From NCBI GenBank assembly GCA_029243025.1, contig JAQWSU010000015.1, positions 49,913-113,912 of the forward strand: a DNA stretch of 64,000 nucleotides, in the 5' to 3' direction. This document shows positions 56,736 through 64,000 of the stretch, piece by piece; position 1 is the stretch's first letter; the number at the start of each line of letters is the position of its first letter. The position numbers were made by a program, and so were the translations under genes. Origin of the DNA: Pirellulaceae bacterium (GTDB lineage Bacteria > Planctomycetota > Planctomycetia > Pirellulales > Pirellulaceae). The notes below the pieces were generated by a model that was not told the origin of the DNA, did not search any database, and saw only the letters and a list, made by a program, of their open reading frames with translations.

Positions 56736-57215
56736 GGGCACCCTCCGCGAGGTTGAGGGGATCCACTTCGCGATCTGGCCTCGTACCGGCGGACGGGCAC
56801 CCGATGAGCTCAATGATACCGAGGTGCAGGTGCTCGGTAGGCTACTCGCCCGGATCCACAACGTTGGGGACACGCGACGTGCTGAGCACCGGTTACAGCT
56901 CGATGCCCAGCAGTCCGGGTTCCTGCATCTCGACCAGCTCGAGTCGCTGGGATTTCCCCCACCCGAGTGCCGGCGCCGGTATCGCCAGGCCGTGGAACAG
57001 GTGGCGCGCCTCTACACCGAACGCAGTGCGGGCGTCCCGGTACATCGGATTCACGGAGACTGCCACGCCGGAAACCTGTTGAGGGGAGACGAGGGCTGGT
57101 TCTTCCTCGACTTCGATGATTTTGTCACGGGCCCGGCAGTTCAGGATGTCTGGATGCTGCTGCCCGGACGAGATGCACATGCGGTCCGCCAGCGTTCCCT
57201 GATGATCGAGGCCCA
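56730..57215 (+). pseudogene. srkA: Internal fragment of a SrkA (YihE)-type protein kinase
   Basis: About 160 codons corresponding to the middle of stress-response kinase A, a phosphotransferase-fold Ser/Thr kinase of about 330 residues. The read includes EGIHFAIWPRTGGRAPDEL, VLGRLLARIHNVG, the catalytic loop HRIHGDCHAGNLLRG (Asp and Asn) and FLDFDDFVTGPAVQDVWMLL (metal-binding DFDD), then MIEAQSLEA. The N-lobe, about 90 residues, and the C-terminal helices, about 70, are missing; after SLEATDQIVW the frame runs into unrelated sequence antisense to the next gene. The DNA is visibly richer in G+C than its surroundings. An ATG-started frame 56674-57384 exists but its ends are not homologous. 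Confidence 0.83.
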
Positions 57216-57273
57216 ATCGTTAGAAGCTACGGATCAAATTGTGTGGGCTGAAGACATGATAAAAAATGGGCTG

Positions 57274-57852
57274 TCAAATCTGATCCGCAATGCAGGCGAG
57301 AATTTCTTGTGCCTCCATTTGAGCACTCGAGTACCTGCCCAAAAATCGTGTTTCGCTTTCGTCGCCAAAATAGAACTCGTTTGACGTGAATGATAGTTGG
57401 TTTGAGACCGAGAGGCGTGGTTCGGAGACCAAGACTAATAAATTCGCGTTATTCCAGCCTTGGGCGTTTCTCAAACATTGCAGTAAATGATCAACGGATA
57501 GGCGGTTGCGAAATGTTCGCACGTAGCGAACCGCTTTGGTTACCTTCGGTGATCTAGTCGATAGTTCGCCAAGCTCTTGGAGATCGTCTGCCCGTAAGGA
57601 TAGTAATTGACTTGTGCCCACCACCCGGCTCAAGTCGACCAGCGATCCGATTTCGGCTTGGTCATCAAGTCGAATAACGGTGATGCCAATCATTCGAGTT
57701 CGCGCAACGGTGTACATACCCCAGCCACTCAGTTTCGTCGCGCTTAAGCCGTAACCGTGGGCCCAGATCGTGTGAAACAACGGCCAAATGAATAAGACAA
57801 ACGCGAAGCCGAGTGCGATCTTTTGTCTCAGATTATCTTGTTGTGGCGGCAT
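57274..57852 (-). CDS. Small membrane-anchored protein of unknown function
   Basis: About 192 residues from ATG 57852 (MPPQQDNLRQKIALGFAFVL). One membrane helix (ALGFAFVLFIWPLFHTIWAH) is followed by a soluble part with SGWGMYTVARTRMIGITVIR and a C-terminal domain containing VRYVRTFRNRLSVDHLLQCL. I do not recognise the family. Its start overlaps the end of the HTTM-like gene by 20 bases, so the two were probably co-translated. Similar small membrane proteins often follow HTTM-domain genes, which would make it a partner of that membrane protein (inference). Confidence 0.6.
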   Translation of the reverse strand: MPPQQDNLRQKIALGFAFVLFIWPLFHTIWAHGYGLSATKLSGWGMYTVARTRMIGITVIRLDDQAEIGSLVDLSRVVGTSQLLSLRADDLQELGELSTRSPKVTKAVRYVRTFRNRLSVDHLLQCLRNAQGWNNANLLVLVSEPRLSVSNQLSFTSNEFYFGDESETRFLGRYSSAQMEAQEILACIADQI

Positions 57853-58709
57853 CTTGAAAAGCTGATTGTTCGAGGTTCCAAATTCGAATGTCGAGATAAT
57901 GAATCCAATTGCGCCACATCGTATTGATCGCAATCAGGACAGAATAATTACGCACCGCATGATTGGGGTAAAATAATAGCAGGCACCCAAGCATCGTGAA
58001 CATGAACTCTGTCTCGTTAGTGATAATCCCCAATGTAATGGCCATTACAATGCAAATAGGGATGGCAGATTTTCTTGTTCGGCGTGAAAATATAAGCGCT
58101 GAGCAAACTATTTCTCCGAAAACCGTAGTCCAGCTTAAGACCAACAGAAATGATGTGACCCAAGCAGGAAGGGTTCGCTGGATTCGAAACGAGTATCGTT
58201 TGCGTCAAATACTCACCCGATAACCAACGACCTCCTAAAAGCTTTTGGATGCCGGCGTAAAAATAGACTGATAGAGACAGTAGCCGGATCAAATGGCAAA
58301 GCGTTCCGTCGGTCATGAGCTTGGTGGGCTGAATTGATTGGGATGACGAATGGGGCGGATCAATGGGACGCGATGGACAAATGAGAAGCAATATCAGCAC
58401 ATAGAATTCGATGTATTTGTGGTTGCCCGTTTCCGGAAAGGCGTTCTGCACGAAATAGAGTTGTAGGATAAGTGTGGTGAGGATAGCAACGGGGGCCAGA
58501 CGCCAATGAATTGATAAAAATACGCAGGTGATCATGACGCCGCGTACCAGTTGTATTCGGACAGGGTCGGCTTCTGTCCATGAAAGCTTCAGGGTGAAAA
58601 GCGCAATGTGAATGATGAAAAAGAACCGAAACATCGTTGTCGAATTCATCGGTACTGGAGAGGACAGTTTTTCGACTATTCGATCAAGGTTTTTCATTAG
58701 GCCTTGCAA
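57833..58709 (-). pseudogene. HTTM-like membrane protein with one frameshift
   Basis: Two overlapping minus-strand frames join into one protein of about 290 residues. The first (58709-58140) has MFRFFFIIHIALFTLKLSW, ILTTLILQLYFVQNAF, FYVLILLLICPSRP and SVYFYAGIQKLLGGRWLSGE; the last is typical of HTTM domains related to vitamin K-dependent gamma-carboxylase. The second begins near 58144 with VLSWTTVFGEIVCSALIFSR and continues with LGIITNETEFMFTMLGCLLL. A one-base shift near 58140 separates them. It could be a sequencing error, a recent mutation or programmed. Downstream it overlaps the small membrane protein by 20 bases; the propeller gene lies 74 bases upstream. Confidence 0.72.
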
Positions 58710-58783
58710 GAGTTCAGATATTCAGGCTGTGGAAGATAAAGAAAGTAATGAGCTGGGCTAACGCAAGTAAAAATAAATTTGCG

Positions 58784-60472
58784 CTAAGGAGTCAATCTTT
58801 CTGCCGAGAACTTTTGATGAAATTCTTGGGCTGTGATCGAGTTAGCATCGACGCTGCTTATTGCGGGAATTGCTGCATGGACGTCTGATTGCGATTTGTT
58901 TGATGTTTGACGCTTATCTCGGATCAGGAAATCCGCCAAACCGCGTTCTGTTTTGCGATCTGAATTAGCCGCATCGTTTTCATTGCCGAGAGTTTGCTGC
59001 GCTTGATGCAATGCTGTTGGGATATCGGCTCGTTGGCCCGCTTCGATGGCTTCAATACCAAATTTCTCAGTGGCCTCAATTAAAACCACGTTTTGTTGCA
59101 GCAGATAGGAATGAATCGTTGTAATGTTCGGTTCGCGGTTTTCCGTAGTTGAATTGCTGTCCTCGAAGTCGAGTTGAATGACTCTATCCGCGAGGGAGGA
59201 TATTCGTTCGACGGATGATTTGTTGGCAACAAGAAAGGTAATATGGAATCCACGCGTTCTCAAATCGTTAACGCTTGCCAGAATTGAAGAAACAGCAGCT
59301 GAATTTTTGTCACTGTAAGGGTCGGGACAGCAGATCAGCGCGTGAGGACGAACGGCTTCGATCGCTCTTTGAGATCGACTGGGGACATCGAAGATTCGTA
59401 AAGTATCATCGCCATAGCAGGTGACGGCAATTCGCGTGCCCGACGGATTGCTGTCAATGCCATGAGGAAATGAGACTCCCGGGTGACATTCAATGCATTC
59501 GAGTGAGGAAGTTTTGACGTTCAGATGAAAAAATGAGACCTGATCTGTTCCCTGATCACAAGCTGCCAGCTCGTAAGAATCATCGTCGATTTGTTTTACA
59601 AATGTACATGATTCGATTCCGGCGCTTGCGGTGTAAATTGCGATAGGGTCTTCGTGGATGTATCCCATTTCGGAATCAAATCGGTACACGGAAAACCGAC
59701 ATCCCGACAAAGATTCCTGACCCTTTTTGATCTCATTCGCATGGACGATTGCCGCGAATCGACCATCTGGACTAATTGCGACTGATTTGGGAGTGAGAGG
59801 AGAGACTGGAGCAATAAATGTCTGGTTAAGCTTGGCCTTCCTTTGTGAGACATCAAACACCTGAACGGATCCGGTAAGGATTTCTGTAAAGATCAAAAAA
59901 CGTGAGTCAGGTGTGAAGGTGATACCGTGTGGAATCGCACCCTTCCGCAGTGTCTGGTGATACGGCATTACTTGCATCGTTTTCTGATCCAGACGATGAA
60001 GGGTAGTCATCGCTTTTCCTGGAGGGGCGTGCGTAACCGCTGCGAGGGTGCCGTTAGGACTTACGGCGCAATCTTCGGGTTGCGCAAAGGCATGATCTTG
60101 GTGGTGGATTTTTTCAAGCCTCAGATCCGTTCCTCGATCGAGGTTTCCGTGAAGCTCGTAGATGCGCAGATGGCCACCATAAAAATTGGCAACCGCTAGA
60201 TAGCGTTCGCGAAACCAGGAGACACCCGTGCACGTTGCAAGCCTAGTCCGACCACCCGCCATGTACCGCGGAAGTGTTGCAGACTCCGGACGGTCCAAAA
60301 CTGAGTTCTCCGTGCGGTGAGCCAAGCGTTCAATGAAGCCGGTTGCATCGCTGTCGGCTTTCAAAATTCGAAGCAGGCCGGAAATCGGAGTCCGGTCTCC
60401 AACCGTTTCTTCAATGGAACCAACAGGCACCTTTTCGGACCATTTGCCGTTTAAGGTGATGTGGAGTTTCAT
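58784..60472 (-). CDS. Cytoplasmic beta-propeller protein with Rossmann-like C-terminal part
   Basis: About 562 residues from ATG 60472 (MKLHITLNGKWSEKVPVG); the frame opens 19 codons earlier. No signal peptide. Residues about 85-380 show seven blade-like repeats, for example GVSWFRERYLAVANFYGGHL, DCAVSPNGTLAAVTHAPPGK, PHGITFTPDSRFLIFTEIL, SVAISPDGRFAAIVHANEI and PHGIDSNPSGTRIAVTCYGD, close to lactonase/YncE-type propellers. After about 390 there is an alpha/beta region (RGFHITFLVANKSSVERISS, VIQLDFEDSNST, VVLIEATEKFG) reminiscent of the N-terminal half of nucleotide-sugar glycosyltransferases. The last 80 residues are polar and end in a short EFHQKF motif. Likely the first gene of a three-gene unit with the HTTM-like and small membrane protein genes. 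Confidence 0.65.
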   Translation of the reverse strand: MKLHITLNGKWSEKVPVGSIEETVGDRTPISGLLRILKADSDATGFIERLAHRTENSVLDRPESATLPRYMAGGRTRLATCTGVSWFRERYLAVANFYGGHLRIYELHGNLDRGTDLRLEKIHHQDHAFAQPEDCAVSPNGTLAAVTHAPPGKAMTTLHRLDQKTMQVMPYHQTLRKGAIPHGITFTPDSRFLIFTEILTGSVQVFDVSQRKAKLNQTFIAPVSPLTPKSVAISPDGRFAAIVHANEIKKGQESLSGCRFSVYRFDSEMGYIHEDPIAIYTASAGIESCTFVKQIDDDSYELAACDQGTDQVSFFHLNVKTSSLECIECHPGVSFPHGIDSNPSGTRIAVTCYGDDTLRIFDVPSRSQRAIEAVRPHALICCPDPYSDKNSAAVSSILASVNDLRTRGFHITFLVANKSSVERISSLADRVIQLDFEDSNSTTENREPNITTIHSYLLQQNVVLIEATEKFGIEAIEAGQRADIPTALHQAQQTLGNENDAANSDRKTERGLADFLIRDKRQTSNKSQSDVHAAIPAISSVDANSITAQEFHQKFSAERLTP

Positions 60473-61406
60473 GGCCTGGTGGCTTGTTAGAATCCTCTCG
60501 CCACAGGAGATAATAAAGTTTTTGATCATCAGATTAAGTTGAAACCGGATTGAGAATTCGCTGAAACGTTAGAAATGCTGATGCGTGTGCACTTGCTTAT
60601 CCTTTTCCCACTCTAATTAAATTGCTTGAGCGTTTCCTTAGTCCTTTGTGATTTCCTTTGGTGTTGTGGAAATTGTCACGGTAGTGATGTCAAATGGGCT
60701 GAACGTCGACTCGGGGTGGCTTGTCGGATTTTTTCCTGCTTCGTCATGCAGTGTGGCAAAAAATGTTGTCTTTCCGATGTCGACGTTTGAACATCTTTGG
60801 ATTTGTATCGAATTCTATTCGAGTCTTTTGTCGTGCGTTGGAAGTCTCGGTTCAGCGTACCAACGCGCTGGTGATATCCGTTGACGAACGTTTCCGAAGT
60901 TTGTGTAAATCGAGCCAGGCTTCGAACGCCTTATTCGCAACATGGGAAAGGCTGCGATTCCCGGTCCGAGTATCGCAGGTCACGGTGAAGTTGTTACAGG
61001 AATCACGCCTGTCGAGACTGATTTTGACGCTTGTCGAAGCCCACTCAAGGAAGGGGAATTGACAAGCGCGGCCATTGTCGCGATGGTCTGGCTCACAAGA
61101 CATTGCGAATACATCTTTGCGAACTATTAGGTCGCTAGAAAAAAAAAGCTGGTTGATTTATGCCGAGGCTAAGTATGCGCCCCCATCAGATCGCAACGAG
61201 TTGCAAAACCAACCGACCTCACATGAAAAGTACCAAGGTTTGCGGGTGATTAAGACTTAAGGCAAATACCCGAAGTGACGAGGGATGAATTGCCGCTGCA
61301 CATCTTTCCCAGAAGCCAACTTGCTGCAGGCAAGGGTGGCCCCGCTGCGTGCGTGCGGTCCGACTACTGGGTTGAGGGCTTTATTTAACCCAAGAAAGCA
61401 AGACTA
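60473..61406. other. Long region without a recognised gene
   Basis: About 930 bases. Frames of 60-110 codons exist on both strands between 60648 and 61260 but show no motif, signal peptide or ribosome site. The segment just before 61407 has a GGGTT and a complementary AACCC thirteen bases apart, too weak for a terminator call. It may contain remnants of decayed genes like the adjoining stretches. Confidence 0.45.
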
Positions 61407-61583
61407 ATGAAAAGAGTAACCAAAGACAACGGCCGAGTGGTCATCAACTACGGCGTGATTAGCATCTCCGAAGAGACAGCTGCTATTCGAGGGGCTGGGA
61501 AACCGACTGATACAAGCAAGATGCCAGTCCGCATGCCGAAAAGCATTGAAGACGCAGACCGCCGGGATGGAAAGATTGAATGA
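61407..61583 (+). CDS. Small ORF A, overlapping small ORF B
   Basis: A 58-codon frame, MKRVTKDNGRVVINYGVISI onward, ending DRRDGKIE. Charged, no membrane segment. Its last 17 bases overlap the start of the next small ORF, the layout of translationally coupled genes. I do not recognise the family. Size and coupling resemble small genes on phage or plasmid-type islands. No strong ribosome site precedes it, so confidence is limited. Confidence 0.45.
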   Translation: MKRVTKDNGRVVINYGVISISEETAAIRGAGKPTDTSKMPVRMPKSIEDADRRDGKIE

Positions 61584-61809
61584 GTACTTTGACCAAGTCG
61601 GTAGGTCACCGGTGTCTATCGAGTACATCGACGACGGTCTCAAGATCACCTTCAAGAACGAGCATGACAGGTTCGTTGTCGGCTGTGTCCTCGTACACTG
61701 CGACATACGGGAAGATGGAAGCGTTCTCACTGTTGCTGACGTACTGCTCGCCGAATCGACATTAGCCCGAAACGCAACTTCATTCGGGAGAGTCCCGCAC
61801 TATGTGTAG
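61567..61809 (+). CDS. Small ORF B, conserved-looking hypothetical protein
   Basis: An 80-residue frame from ATG 61567 (MERLNEYFDQVGRSPVSIEY) with a regular acidic, beta-rich composition: DDGLKITFKNEHDRFVVGCV and LVHCDIREDGSVLTVADVLL. It looks like a genuine small folded protein, but I cannot place it in a family. It overlaps ORF A by 17 bases. Followed by about 130 bases without a recognisable gene up to a damaged PEP-CTERM gene on the other strand. Confidence 0.5.
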   Translation: MERLNEYFDQVGRSPVSIEYIDDGLKITFKNEHDRFVVGCVLVHCDIREDGSVLTVADVLLAESTLARNATSFGRVPHYV

Positions 61810-61942
61810 AGAACTCGAGTACTATGCCCGGCCAGACGACTCTCCAGTTCGTTGACAGCCAATCAAAATCCAACACGAGTCAAGCAGCTTTGCGGCGACG
61901 ATTCCACCACGTACCAATACATCCTACCGTACCTAGCAAAGC

Positions 61943-62564
61943 TCAAGTGATCACCGAGGCCGGTTCAGGGACCGGCTCAGAGTCCGGGACCGTGATGACG
62001 GAGCTGAGCCCGTACAGAGCGTTGTCGATGTTCTGGGGAGCGAGTTGACCATCTAGCCAATCGCCCATATCGGTCTCACCGGGGTCGCCTCCTACGGTAT
62101 CTGAGAATGCGGGTTGGCCCAACGGATAATCGGATGCATGCCCGCTCGATTGCGTGCCTGTCCAGACCATGGACATCGTAATGCCGTCCTGCCCTATGGA
62201 GTGTTCGATATAACCGTCCCACATGTCGACGAATCTTTCGGCAATCCTTTCTCCGTCAAGGTTATACACAGGGGCATCCACCCAAGCGTTATCGCGAGCG
62301 TCTACATAGTTGTAGGTACTGACGATGGCCGTATAGGTAACGCCGTCTGAAGTTCCCAGAATGGGGTAGAGTTCCGCGTCTGTCATCACGAAGTCGTTGT
62401 AGGTGGATATAGTGGGCTCAACCGCCGCAATGAAATTGGTAGTCACAAACGCCAATTGATATTTATCACCAGGATTCAAGCCGGCTGGCAGATAAACACT
62501 GGCGTTGCCCGTCGCTTGGAAAATAGATAGGAAAAAGGATGATTGCGGGAATTTGAAGTCGCAT
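61943..62564 (-). pseudogene. Damaged PEP-CTERM-type secreted protein
   Basis: The main frame encodes NASVYLPAGLNPGDKYQLAF and WVDAPVYNLDGERIAERFVD and finishes at SEPVPEPASVIT then stop. PVPEPAS is the start of a PEP-CTERM signal, but the hydrophobic helix and basic end are absent, so the 3' end has been replaced by other sequence. At the 5' end a likely start with signal, MRLQIPAIIL at 62564 (GGA upstream), lies in a different frame; it would join the main frame at SIFQATGNASV if one base were lost in a T run near 62535. Thus one frameshift and a truncated tail. The remaining domain is beta-rich and of unknown family. Confidence 0.65.
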
Positions 62565-62958
62565 GATCGATTCCAGTGGGTCGGATCGTGGTACAGCCGA
62601 TTAATGGCGACGTTGGGTTGTCTGGCGATGCTGGGAGTGTTTGGGTGAGATATCAACGAATTTCTGCCGCATCGCAAATCCAGCTTAGCATTGCCTGCCC
62701 TGGACGTAGCTAAGATCGATTGAACGACGACAGACATCAGCCCTGGTCAAAGCTGTCCAGCGAATCGTCAGGTACCACACCCTGAGATGGTACCTGAAAG
62801 GGTCGATTTCACCCCCTACCGTCAGAACCTCATTTTAAGCCTTGTATAGTAAGTCCAGACGTTTATTGATCTCTCGGAATTAGCGGTTGTGCCCATCAAG
62901 ATTACAGGTTTGACGTCCCACAAATCGTCGTTGCTGCGGAGACCAAACGCCCAGCATC

Positions 62959-63447
62959 CTAGGCCCGCCGCCTGAAACGGAGCAAGAACAGTCCAGCTAA
63001 TGCCATCAACGTAATGCTCGAGGGCTCCGGCACCGCAAAGGTAACGCTGCTATTTTCATATGTATCCTGAGTGATCAGGTAACGTCTAGGTCCGTAGAAT
63101 GGGTGCGGGTTATCTCGGTCGGCGAATGCACAATTCATCTCATCACTCCAGAGCAAAACTTCTAGCTCGTAAGTGCCGGCGTCCTGATTTATCCAGCCCG
63201 TCACATCCGATACGTTGCACGTATGGTATGGCGGGTGACCGGTGTCGTCTGTCCAGAACCTCGCACCAGTATTAAACGAGTCACCTAACCTCCCAAACCA
63301 CGCACCAACAACTTCTCCGGTCTCCGGCTTGAAGATGGTGGAGCCACGCAGATTAGATACGAGATCTCCACTGATGAAATTCATCAGATCAGCGTTGGCC
63401 GCTGTTGTGATAGCGAAGCACATGGCAATCGTGAGTAGCGTTCTCAT
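62959..63447 (-). CDS. Small PEP-CTERM secreted protein
   Basis: About 162 residues from ATG 63447, with GGGGAAA upstream; twelve earlier codons of open frame are dropped. Signal peptide MRTLLTIAMCFAITTAANAD. The mature part includes GEVVGAWFGRLGDSFNTGAR and four cysteines' worth of possible disulfides (CNVSDV, MNCAFAD and others are sparse). The C-terminus is a complete PEP-CTERM signal: VPEPSSITLMALAGLFLL, then RFRRRA, recognised by exosortases for sorting to the surface. I do not recognise the central domain. A domain of this size and context is typical of planctomycete extracellular matrix-type proteins. It is intact, in contrast to its left neighbour. Confidence 0.82.
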   Translation of the reverse strand: MRTLLTIAMCFAITTAANADLMNFISGDLVSNLRGSTIFKPETGEVVGAWFGRLGDSFNTGARFWTDDTGHPPYHTCNVSDVTGWINQDAGTYELEVLLWSDEMNCAFADRDNPHPFYGPRRYLITQDTYENSSVTFAVPEPSSITLMALAGLFLLRFRRRA

Positions 63448-63596
63448 CGTTTTCCCCGTCTTGGAATTGTGGTTACACGACATTCAGTACACCAGGATTA
63501 CGCAAGGCTGTCCAGCAAAGCGGAGTGGATCTGTCGCAGGTTCCTTGGCTGGCAAAAGTAAATCACGTTGCCGCTGTCTGCAGCCCCGTAACTGTC

Positions 63597-64000
63597 TCAA
63601 CAAACACGGATGAGTCGTATGCAGGAGGAGTTGATTGAGTCGTATGCAACAGTCTTGTCGCTGCAAACACACATCCATCGCATTGGGACGTTGTCGGCGG
63701 CGGCCTCCTTGGCCCAAGTTTGCAACGACTGTTTAACTAAGTACAGGCTTGGGACTGCAATGAGGATCGTCTTGGGCTTCAGGGTCTTAGCGATCCAGTA
63801 CCCAGTGAGACTCTTTCCGGTTCCACACGGTGATATCAGTTTGCCGCGTTTTTCTTTTGGGTTGTTGAAATGTTTAACCGCGTTTTTTATTGCCCGTTTC
63901 TGATGAGGTCGTGGTTTTGCAGGCTTCGTCTTAACTTGGCGACCGGCAAGTTCGGATCGACATTTCCGGAAGAAATCTTCGTCGAGATCTCGCCATGTGT
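63597..64000 (-). pseudogene. SF2 helicase (restriction-system type), truncated at its 3' side and cut by the window edge
   Basis: An open minus-strand frame enters from the right edge and ends at a TGA at 63599-63597, about 134 codons in the window. It reads PRPHQKRAIKNAVKHF, then LISPCGTGKSLTGYWIAKTL, a Walker A motif (GTGKS), and ILIAVPSLYLVKQSLQTWAK, motif Ia. This is the start of a DEAD/DEAH-type SF2 helicase, closest in pattern to large restriction or 'predicted helicase' proteins of defence systems. Motifs II-VI are missing: the homology stops after MCVCSDKTVAYDS, where a 25-bp duplication lies, and the frame closes. So the gene appears truncated inside the window; its 5' part lies beyond it. 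Confidence 0.72.
63611..63648. repeat. Partial 25-bp tandem duplication
   Basis: TGAGTCGTATGCA occurs at 63611-63623 and again at 63636-63648, exactly 25 bases apart. The duplication lies at the broken end of the helicase frame and may mark the point of rearrangement. Confidence 0.8.

Noticed and set aside
63610..63903. A 97-codon plus-strand frame near the right edge
   Set aside because: It is antisense to the helicase frame, which has clear Walker A and motif Ia, so it is a shadow.

Overview
The window looks like chromosomal DNA of a planctomycete, probably a member of the Pirellulaceae or a close relative. The family content supports this: a PSCyt1/DUF1549/DUF1553 cytochrome-type protein followed by a DUF1501 Tat protein, giant secreted LTD/CotH proteins that begin with an 'LE..E.R.LL'-type leader and end in dockerin-like repeats, PEP-CTERM proteins, a DUF6807 (PmoA-like) protein, secreted FAD-dependent oxidoreductases, a BNR sialidase, a Tat-exported Gfo/Idh/MocA oxidoreductase and a ceramidase-like hydrolase. 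No rRNA, tRNA, CRISPR array or intact insertion sequence was recognised. All family names come from reading the proteins by eye, without database searches.

Left part (0-10 kb): a peroxiredoxin, then mostly secreted catabolic proteins (two FAD-dependent oxidoreductases, one ending in S-layer-homology-like repeats, a small esterase, a sialidase and a DUF6807 protein). Their combination suggests handling of glycans or other extracellular organic matter.

Middle-left (9.9-25.3 kb): a long run of minus-strand genes with a biosynthetic look. It holds three mutually similar ATP-grasp ligase-like proteins, a fourth unrelated ATP-grasp protein, a QueC-like PP-loop ATPase with a four-cysteine cluster, a family 2 glycosyltransferase, a beta-keto-acid cleavage enzyme, a GNAT acyltransferase, a cupin and a multi-pass membrane protein. 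A secreted GH36-like glycosidase with a LamG module inserted in its catalytic barrel lies in the middle. This locus is the best candidate in the window for an undescribed pathway, possibly making or transferring a small amide-linked or sugar-linked product. The product cannot be read from the sequence.

Middle-right (25.9-51.6 kb): two giant LTD/CotH/dockerin proteins flank the DUF1549/DUF1553-DUF1501 pair, a PEP-CTERM beta-propeller gene split by one in-frame amber codon, a LamG/dockerin/PEP-CTERM protein, the Gfo/Idh/MocA protein and the ceramidase-like protein.

Right part (51.7-64 kb): much of this is broken. A LamG-dockerin gene with about three frameshifts is followed by abutting fragments of unrelated genes on both strands (a GTPase-type membrane domain, a sugar-binding protein, DUF819, a TPP enzyme, a DapA-family aldolase, a PVC-type dehydrogenase, SrkA kinase) around one nearly complete DUF6159 protein. 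Next come a beta-propeller gene and an HTTM-like membrane gene with a frameshift, two overlapping tiny ORFs, a damaged and an intact PEP-CTERM gene, and at the right edge a truncated SF2 helicase of the type seen in restriction systems. This could be real gene decay and rearrangement or an assembly problem; read mapping would decide.
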